Shown here one piece after another: positions 1 through 4,420 of a stretch of 6,596 nucleotides of DNA. Numbering within the stretch: position 1 is the first letter of the stretch; the number at the start of each line of letters is the position of its first letter. A program made the translations under genes and the position numbers. Under the pieces are notes generated by a model. It did no database searches. It was not told the DNA's origin and worked only from the letters and a program-made list of their open reading frames with translations. The stretch comes from Clostridiaceae bacterium. Its GTDB lineage: Bacteria > Bacillota > Clostridia > Oscillospirales > Butyricicoccaceae. The stretch lies in contig JAGZOP010000081.1 of assembly GCA_018383195.1 (NCBI GenBank), positions 1 to 6,596 on the forward strand, read 5' to 3'.

Positions 1-1266
1 CATGCCGTAGTAGAGGGACGGCCCGGCCATCCGCAGCTCCCTGGTCATAAAGGGGATAAAGATTGCCGTGGAGCTGGTAGTCATGCCCCGCTGGATTTCC
101 ACCTCGTTATAGCCCAGGGCCAGCGAGGACACGAAGCCCTGCTCCTGCTGCCAGTCCAGCCGCTTCAAAGCACAGTTGTATTTCTGCGCGATACTGCCCA
201 CCGTGAACACGTCATTTTCCAGCCGCTGGCGGGTGGGGGCAAGGTTTACCACTGTGAACGTGAGCAGGAACATCCGCTCGTTGCGGGACTGCAGGTCAGC
301 CAGGAGCTCCGCCGCGTCCTTGCTGAATGTAATCAGGTCAGGGGGCAGAATGTCGGGATCGTACCCGGCCCGCACCGCCTTGCGCTGTTCCTCCACCTTC
401 ATTTTGCCGATGTCGGAGATTTTGCCCTTGATGGTCTTAATGGCTTTAAGCTGATCCACCGTCTGGATGTGCATGGTAACGGTCATTTCCGCATCCAGCT
501 CCAGTATCTCCGCCAGGAGTTTGTCAGAGAGCTCGGACGCCAAAATCTGCAAGTAGGACGCCGCGCCCCAGTATTGGCCGATGCGGAACGTCCGGGCCTG
601 CCGGAAGTCGAAGCTGTCCGGCGCGATGTAGTCCTTTGTGCCAAGCCCGGTTTTGGGAATGTCCTGCCATGAGAAGCGGAACGGCTCCCGGCTGCCGGGG
701 TGCATCTGACTGTGAAGCAGCGCCAGCCGTTCCTGCCCGTCCATCGGAGCAGAGGGAACGCCCAGCCGTTTCAGATTGCCAGTCACGTCGGCCTCCACCC
801 GTTCCAGACGGGGACGGGCCTCCGCGATCCCCTCAGCGGGCAGGCCAAAGGTGATGTATTTAGACCGCTCGATGCCGTTGTTGCTTTTGGCAATCTGATT
901 TTTCAGCATACTGGTGAACTCGGCCCGGATGCTGTCAAAGTCATCCTGTGCCGGTGGGATATTGACCTTGTACTTGCTCCGGGAACGGGAGCGGCGGTTG
1001 ATAAAGGAGAGCTGGAACGGCAGGGAGCTGTCAAAGTAATTGAGAAACGAGCTCCACCCGCTGAAAATCGCCGTCTGATCCTCGGTAGAAGCCACGGAAT
1101 AATTGATGTCCTCATATTCCACGGTTTTCGTGTAGAGCCCACCAGGGAGCTGGCACACCCCGTCCGGGTGCATCACCAGATAAGGGATCGTCTGCTGGGC
1201 AGACAACGCAGCTTTCCGGTTAGCGGCCTTTCCGGGGCCGCGCTTTGGGCTTTTTGCTTTTTGCAA
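1..1266 (-). CDS. VirB4/TraE-type conjugation ATPase, N-terminal part (cut by window edge)
   Basis: This is the first 422 codons of a large ORF, open at the left edge. VirB4 ATPases sit at the cytoplasmic face of the conjugation channel and energise substrate transfer and assembly. The visible part has a basic N-terminal tail (about residues 2-19), then the mixed alpha/beta N-terminal domain of the family, including a GLGTKDYIAPDSFDF stretch near residues 207-221 and a long charged helical region near 240-300. The Walker A and B motifs would lie beyond the window, so ATPase activity is inferred from family and position after prgI. Start choice: AGGAGG (1273-1278) directly abuts an ATG at 1272-1270, leaving no spacer, whereas the in-frame TTG at 1266-1264 has a 6-base spacer, so TTG is preferred. 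The gene overlaps the end of the prgI-like gene by 47 bases, which suggests translational coupling. Family call is good; exact start is moderate. Confidence 0.9.
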   Translation of the reverse strand, partial: MQKAKSPKRGPGKAANRKAALSAQQTIPYLVMHPDGVCQLPGGLYTKTVEYEDINYSVASTEDQTAIFSGWSSFLNYFDSSLPFQLSFINRRSRSRSKYKVNIPPAQDDFDSIRAEFTSMLKNQIAKSNNGIERSKYITFGLPAEGIAEARPRLERVEADVTGNLKRLGVPSAPMDGQERLALLHSQMHPGSREPFRFSWQDIPKTGLGTKDYIAPDSFDFRQARTFRIGQYWGAASYLQILASELSDKLLAEILELDAEMTVTMHIQTVDQLKAIKTIKGKISDIGKMKVEEQRKAVRAGYDPDILPPDLITFSKDAAELLADLQSRNERMFLLTFTVVNLAPTRQRLENDVFTVGSIAQKYNCALKRLDWQQEQGFVSSLALGYNEVEIQRGMTTSSTAIFIPFMTRELRMAGPSLYYGM

Positions 1267-1615
1267 TCGCATCCTCCTTTCTCACAGCGCCCCGCTGGGT
1301 AAACGGAGCATAGATATTTTCCGTCTGGTAAGGCCTCACCCCAGGCCGCAGGAAACGGGCCCGCAGGACGTTCCGCACCACCTTTTCAAAGGGGAGCCCG
1401 TCTTTTTCGTACATCGCCAGCAGGAACGCCGGGAGCGCCACCGCCATCATCAGGAACATGGCTCCCGTGTTGCCGATGGCGCTCCGGGCCAACAGATAGG
1501 ACGGGATGCCCACCGCCGCCGCGATCCCGAAACACACAAGCTGGCGTTTCGTCAGGTTAAAGGCCAGTTTGGTCTTGATTTTGGATAAGTCGTTGGGAAC
1601 ATTCACATAGGGCAT
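1220..1615 (-). CDS. PrgI family (VirB3-like) membrane protein
   Basis: A 131-residue protein beginning MPYVNVPNDLSKIKTKLAFN, the typical opening of PrgI-family proteins from Gram-positive conjugative elements. These occupy the VirB3 position, next to VirB4, as a small inner-membrane subunit of the type IV secretion channel. Two hydrophobic segments (about residues 27-44 and 50-68) are separated by a short loop. They are followed by a cytoplasmic region containing GLPFEKVVRNVLRARFL and a very basic C-terminus (KSKKPKARPRKGR). The start is well supported: AAAGGAGG lies 7 bases upstream, and the stop codon of the preceding MT-A70 gene falls inside that spacer. Its 3' end overlaps the virB4-like start. 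The length is normal for the family. Confidence 0.92.
   Translation of the reverse strand: MPYVNVPNDLSKIKTKLAFNLTKRQLVCFGIAAAVGIPSYLLARSAIGNTGAMFLMMAVALPAFLLAMYEKDGLPFEKVVRNVLRARFLRPGVRPYQTENIYAPFTQRGAVRKEDAIAKSKKPKARPRKGR
1267..1278 (-). promoter_or_regulatory. Ribosome binding site that decides the virB4 start
   Basis: AGGAGG at 1273-1278 abuts an ATG with zero spacing and has a 6-base spacer to an in-frame TTG at 1266-1264. Initiation usually needs about 5-9 bases, so the TTG is the likelier start. Confidence 0.6.
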
Positions 1616-1618
1616 GGA

Positions 1619-2191
1619 TCAACCTCCTTTCGCGCCCACCTCTGGACACTTTGTCCAGAAGTCCGGGACGGTGCTTTCCACCTCGTTCCCCCACACATCC
1701 CAGCCGGGCGGGGACTGTCTTGCGAACAGCTCCACCCTGGGCACATCGCCCATGAGGGCCACGATCTTATCACGGGCCTCGTCCGGCTTTCGGCTGTGCT
1801 CCTGGATCGGGGCAATAATGAATTGATGGACGTTTGCCGCCTGCCGTTTTGGGTGTCCCCGTGTTGCCAGCAGGCAAACCTCCGCGTTGCCCCTCGTCCA
1901 AAAGCCCAGGCCATAAAACCAGCTCTCGGACTTTCGGTTTTTCTTCAGCCAGACGAAAGCCACGGATTTATATTGAAAGCCCCACGCCTTGATTAGCCGC
2001 AGGGCCTCCGGGAGCTGCGGGAACGTAGCCCACAAAAAAAGCACGCTGTCCGGGGCCGCCAGATCAGCCACCGGGAGCGCGCATATCTCGTCAATCCCCA
2101 TTGTGGGGTAATGTTTCTCCGCCGCACCCTGTAAGCCCTTTTGCGTGTAGCGCCAGGGGGGATCGGCATAGATCACAGAATACTGTCCGAT
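1619..2191 (-). CDS. MT-A70 family adenine methyltransferase
   Basis: An MT-A70-type S-adenosylmethionine-dependent N6-adenine methyltransferase of about 190 residues, probably acting on DNA. The catalytic DPPW motif is at residues 10-13 in the context VIYADPPWRY. Downstream are VLFLWATFPQL, GFWTRGNAEVCLLATRG, the EHSRKPDE segment and an ELFARQSPPGWDVWGNEV ending, all characteristic of the family. The last about 19 residues after WGNEV look like an extra tail, partly encoded by a palindromic repeat (1641-1659). Start: no ATG/GTG/TTG has a suitable ribosome site. A GTG at 2176-2174 is possible but lies 22 bases from AAAGGAG (2199-2205) and would remove the conserved GQYSV before IYADPPW. An ATC at 2191-2189 has a 7-base spacer and follows the upstream stop by two bases, so I chose it. 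Partner of the upstream methyltransferase. The family is near certain; the start is uncertain. Confidence 0.9.
   Translation of the reverse strand: MGQYSVIYADPPWRYTQKGLQGAAEKHYPTMGIDEICALPVADLAAPDSVLFLWATFPQLPEALRLIKAWGFQYKSVAFVWLKKNRKSESWFYGLGFWTRGNAEVCLLATRGHPKRQAANVHQFIIAPIQEHSRKPDEARDKIVALMGDVPRVELFARQSPPGWDVWGNEVESTVPDFWTKCPEVGAKGG
1637..1664. repeat. Palindromic repeat copy 1, end of MT-A70 gene
   Basis: The core palindrome TCTGGACA-CTT-TGTCCAGA is at 1641-1659, inside the last codons of the MT-A70 gene (encoding FWTKCPE). With its flanks (CACC before, AGTCC after) it matches copy 2 as a 28-base inverted repeat whose arms agree at all 25 non-spacer positions. It shares 25 identical bases with copy 3 in direct orientation. 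Confidence 0.9.
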
Positions 2192-2205
2192 AGTTACACT
2201 CCTTT
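2192..2205 (-). promoter_or_regulatory. Ribosome binding site that supports an ATC start for MT-A70
   Basis: AAAGGAG (2199-2205), embedded in the last codons of the upstream methyltransferase, sits 7 bases before ATC at 2191-2189 but 22 bases before the first conventional start, GTG at 2176. The upstream TAA lies within the spacer, which fits coupled translation. Confidence 0.5.
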
Positions 2206-2979
2206 CTCCCCGGCCTCCAATGCTGACCGCGCCAGACGGATGCGCTCTGTGGCGGCGGCGTAGTAGGCGGGGACGGTTTCAAAACAGATGAAGCGGCGGC
2301 CCGTATTGAGGGCGGCAACCGCCGTTGTGCCGGAGCCCGCGCAGATGTCCGCAACCACCTCGCCGGGCCGGGTGTAGGTTTTGATGAAGTACTCGCACAG
2401 GGCCACCGGCTTCTGCGTGGGGTGGACGGTGCGCTGGACGGCTGGAAAGGTCAGCACGTTTCCGGGAAAGCGCAGGCCGTCCTCCGATCCGCTGCCGGAA
2501 CGGGTAAATTTTCCGTAGTTGGTGCTGTTCCCGTTATTGCCCGCAATTTTCTTGTAGGGCTTGCCCTGCTCAAACTGCGGATTGTAAAGCGGGAGCTTTT
2601 GATAGAACACCAAAATATTCTCCGTCTTTTTCAGCGGAGCGCGGCGGGCGTTGAGAAACCCTGTGCAGCGGCTTTTGTACCATACCCACTCATAGCGGAG
2701 CATGGACAGGTTGGATGCCCCCAGCACCTTGTCATAGGGGCATTGTGCAAAGAACAGTACAGCGCCGTCCGGCTTGACTGCCCACTTGACCGCCTCCCAC
2801 AGCTCCGGGAGCGGCAGGGGCACATCCCAAAAGTTCCGGGTGGTGCCGTAAGGCGGATCGGTCAAGAGCATATCCACAGAATGACGGGGCAGGGAGCGCA
2901 GGCCCTCAATGCCATCCATAAGGAACAGGCCCTCCGGGGACTTCTGGACACTTTGTCCAGAGGTGCCATTATCGGTCAT
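2194..2979 (-). CDS. Site-specific DNA methyltransferase (N6-adenine or N4-cytosine type)
   Basis: A 261-residue DNA methyltransferase of the N6_N4 type. The catalytic motif DPPY is at residues 41-44 (LLTDPPYGTTRNFWD). The AdoMet-binding motif I follows near the C-terminus as DICAGSGT at residues 211-218, preceded by HPTQKP at 186-191. This DPPY-first order is that of the beta class. No restriction endonuclease is adjacent, so it is an orphan enzyme, possibly protecting transferred DNA or changing its methylation; target sequence unknown. Start: ATG at 2979 has AAGGAGG with a 6-base spacer; an in-frame ATG at 3027 would overlap the previous gene by 59 bases and is not preferred. The first about 15 residues precede the usual family start and include a stretch encoded by the palindrome at 2943-2961. 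It overlaps the upstream gene by 11 bases and ends two bases before the MT-A70 start, suggesting coupled translation. Confidence 0.92.
   Translation of the reverse strand: MTDNGTSGQSVQKSPEGLFLMDGIEGLRSLPRHSVDMLLTDPPYGTTRNFWDVPLPLPELWEAVKWAVKPDGAVLFFAQCPYDKVLGASNLSMLRYEWVWYKSRCTGFLNARRAPLKKTENILVFYQKLPLYNPQFEQGKPYKKIAGNNGNSTNYGKFTRSGSGSEDGLRFPGNVLTFPAVQRTVHPTQKPVALCEYFIKTYTRPGEVVADICAGSGTTAVAALNTGRRFICFETVPAYYAAATERIRLARSALEAGEKGV
2938..2965. repeat. Palindromic repeat copy 2, start of DNA methyltransferase gene
   Basis: The same 19-base core (2943-2961) with the same CTT spacer, but the outer flanks (GGACT before, GGTG after) are the reverse complement of those around copy 1. It lies in codons 5-12 of the DNA methyltransferase and encodes SGQSVQ, in a different reading frame from copy 1. 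Confidence 0.9.
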
Positions 2980-3220
2980 CCCTGGCCTCCTTGCCCTTTG
3001 CCGGGGCGGGCCGGGCGGCGTTTTCACGGGCGGCCTGCGCCCGCCCCTCGGCTAACTGCTGGGCAATCTTCTTCGCGTCATCCCTGCCGCCCAGCAATTC
3101 CTGCTTTTGCAAAACGGACTCTGTTTCCGCCATAAAGCGGTAAACATCGGCCTGGTTGAAGTCCTCCGGCGCTTTCCCGTTCCACAGGCGCGACCCGTCG
3201 GGCCCATATCTTCTCGGCAT
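2969..3220 (-). CDS. Small hydrophilic protein of unknown function in conjugation operon
   Basis: I do not recognise a named family. The 83-residue product begins MPRRYGPDGSRLWNGKAPED, then has a predicted helical stretch (about residues 22-60, with AETESVLQKQELL) and an Ala/Lys/Arg-rich, disordered-looking C-terminus (about 60-83). It has no membrane segment, no cysteine and no signal peptide, so it is probably cytoplasmic. Start: ATG at 3220 has AAAGGGG with a 6-base spacer; a TTG at 3238 in the same frame is less likely because it lies upstream of that ribosome site. It begins 14 bases after the virB6-like stop and overlaps the methyltransferase gene by 11 bases, so it is clearly part of the operon. 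The good ribosome site and tight spacing support a real gene; function is open. Confidence 0.8.
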   Translation of the reverse strand: MPRRYGPDGSRLWNGKAPEDFNQADVYRFMAETESVLQKQELLGGRDDAKKIAQQLAEGRAQAARENAARPAPAKGKEARDDR

Positions 3221-3234
3221 ATAACACCCCTTTC

Positions 3235-4101
3235 TCAATGTGCGCTAAAGATACTTCGCGCAATCGTCCCAGTTTTGAACAGCATGAAGCAGAGCAAAAC
3301 CGTATAGCCCACGGTGCCCCAAATCGCCCCAATGGGATCTCCTCCCGTGGCAATTCCCTGGATCAGCACCGCATAAATCGCAACACACACCAGAATGAGC
3401 AGCCCCTGGAAGCCTACGGCAAACAGGGAGCGCAGATAGTTCTGCCCGATCTGTCCCACCTCCCGATGGGAGATCGTTGCCATAGGGATGGGGGCCAAAC
3501 TGGTGAGCAAATAGATTTCCAACATTCTGCCATACACCAACACAAAAATGACGATGCCCAGCGCCCACATGGTAACGCCAATGATAGAGGATTGGAGCCA
3601 CAGGCCCAAAAGCGGCCCTAAATCCATCCCCTCCAGGGTGGTTTCCAGCTCCGCCATCATATCCGGCGTGATGTCCGTGGAGCCCTGGATCAGGCCGCCC
3701 GCCTGGGCAATCACCGTCTGCGACACGTCAAAAACGGCCATCACAATGTTAAAGGTATTTGAGAGAATGAAGATGGCACAAGCGGTTTTGAATATCCATT
3801 TGTAGATATTCGCCACGTCAAACTCGTGCATATTGTTTTTTTCCAAAAGCATCTGAATGAGCTCATAGGTGGCAACAAAGGTCAGCACCAGCCCGGCAAT
3901 CGGCAAGATCACCGTTTCGGAAAGCTGGCGGATGAGGGAAAATACCCCGGCGTTCCACGCCGCCGGGGTAGTCCCCACCTGTACCGCAATCTCTCCGACT
4001 TGGGTATTGACGTAATCAAAGAGCCCCTCCAGGTTCCCCATGATCCCGCCAATCAACAGCTCTTTGAGCCAGTCCGTGAGCCAGTCGGTGAGAAAATCCA
4101 T
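3235..4101 (-). CDS. VirB6/TrbL-like conjugal transfer membrane protein
   Basis: A 288-residue polytopic membrane protein in the position occupied by the VirB6/TrbL-like protein of Tn1549/CTn-type elements, where it would form part of the inner-membrane channel for DNA passage. Hydrophobic segments are visible at about residues 60-82, 103-123, 170-192, 194-209, 224-248 and 258-277. The amphipathic N-terminus is MDFLTDWLTDWLKELLIGGI, and the loop between about residues 138 and 160 is acidic (DMMAELETTLEGMD). A conserved-looking SLAPIPMATISHREVGQIGQNYLRSL stretch follows the fourth segment. The start at 4101 has AAGG-type ribosome sites at 3- or 9-base spacing and is weaker than its neighbours'; it lies 11 bases after the Maff2 stop, so coupling is likely. 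An internal Met at residue 21 (MGNLEGLFDYV) is a possible alternative start. Confidence 0.88.
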   Translation of the reverse strand: MDFLTDWLTDWLKELLIGGIMGNLEGLFDYVNTQVGEIAVQVGTTPAAWNAGVFSLIRQLSETVILPIAGLVLTFVATYELIQMLLEKNNMHEFDVANIYKWIFKTACAIFILSNTFNIVMAVFDVSQTVIAQAGGLIQGSTDITPDMMAELETTLEGMDLGPLLGLWLQSSIIGVTMWALGIVIFVLVYGRMLEIYLLTSLAPIPMATISHREVGQIGQNYLRSLFAVGFQGLLILVCVAIYAVLIQGIATGGDPIGAIWGTVGYTVLLCFMLFKTGTIARSIFSAH

Positions 4102-4112
4102 AGGCCCTTACC

Positions 4113-4325
4113 TTAGAACAAGCCGCTCAGCAGAGGGATCAGGGTGGTGCCCAGCAGGATGATGCCGCCGCCCGCCATGAGCTGCTTCATACCCTGGCTT
4201 TTGGAGCCAGGGTTGTCCGAGCCGTAGCCCTCCAGCAGATTGACAACGCCCCACACGCCCAGGCCAGCGCCCAGCGCAACAACCAAAGTCTGCAAAGTCG
4301 TGATAGCAGAAGCGAAAAATTCCAT
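4113..4325 (-). CDS. Maff2 family small membrane protein
   Basis: A 70-residue protein, MEFFASAITTLQTLVVALGA..., matching the Maff2 family found between the coupling protein and the VirB6-like protein of Gram-positive conjugative elements. Two hydrophobic segments, about residues 8-31 and 48-67, flank a polar loop (GYGSDNPGSKSQGMKQ). This two-helix shape resembles VirB2/TrbC-type pilin or channel subunits, but no cleavable signal peptide is evident, so a pilin role is inference. The start is supported by GGAGG with a 4-base spacer. It is the first gene after the internal terminator at 4361-4384, so its expression depends on read-through or on another promoter. Confidence 0.9.
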   Translation of the reverse strand: MEFFASAITTLQTLVVALGAGLGVWGVVNLLEGYGSDNPGSKSQGMKQLMAGGGIILLGTTLIPLLSGLF

Positions 4326-4360
4326 ATATCCTCCATTTCTCCGGGTTTTCCCCGGCCATG

Positions 4361-4384
4361 AAAAAAGCCGCCCGTTTGGGCGGC
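4361..4384 (-). terminator. Intrinsic terminator between coupling-protein and Maff2 genes
   Basis: On the minus strand a perfect 7-bp GC stem (GCCGCCC / GGGCGGC, forward 4367-4373 and 4378-4384) with a 4-base loop is followed directly by six T residues (forward A run 4361-4366). This is a textbook Rho-independent terminator. It lies 37 bases beyond the coupling-protein stop and 36 bases before the Maff2 start. The operon is therefore split or attenuated at this point. Confidence 0.85.
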
Positions 4385-4392
4385 AAGTTGCG

Positions 4393-4417
4393 ACCTCTGG
4401 ACACTTTGTCCAGAAGT
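4393..4417. repeat. Palindromic repeat copy 3, downstream of coupling-protein gene
   Basis: The core palindrome at 4396-4414 is flanked by ACC and AGT exactly as in copy 1, giving a 25-base direct repeat. It is the only non-coding copy. It lies 7 bases past the coupling-protein stop and 9 bases upstream, in transcript terms, of the terminator stem. It has no T run on either side, so it is not a terminator itself. Confidence 0.9.
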
Positions 4418-4420
4418 GAT

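Noticed and set aside
700..1302. A 200-codon plus-strand ORF
   Set aside because: It lies antisense to the virB4-like frame, has no ribosome site or recognisable domain, and its composition is that of a GC-rich shadow frame.
1603..1914. A 103-codon minus-strand ORF overlapping the MT-A70 gene
   Set aside because: It is a shifted frame of the MT-A70 gene, with no ribosome site or family similarity.
2422..3135. A 237-codon plus-strand ORF
   Set aside because: It is antisense to the DNA methyltransferase, which has clear catalytic motifs; the ORF shows no family features.
4341..4355. Small 5-bp hairpin (CCGGG / CCCGG) just upstream of the Maff2 ribosome site
   Set aside because: The stem is short and no T run follows; it could be chance in GC-rich sequence, and I see no support for a regulatory role.
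4396..4414. Palindrome copy 3 as a second terminator
   Set aside because: There is no T run after it on either strand; the real terminator is the adjacent hairpin at 4367-4384.
1641..4414. The three palindromes as a CRISPR array
   Set aside because: Spacing is over 1 kb and irregular, two copies are inside genes, and no Cas genes are present.
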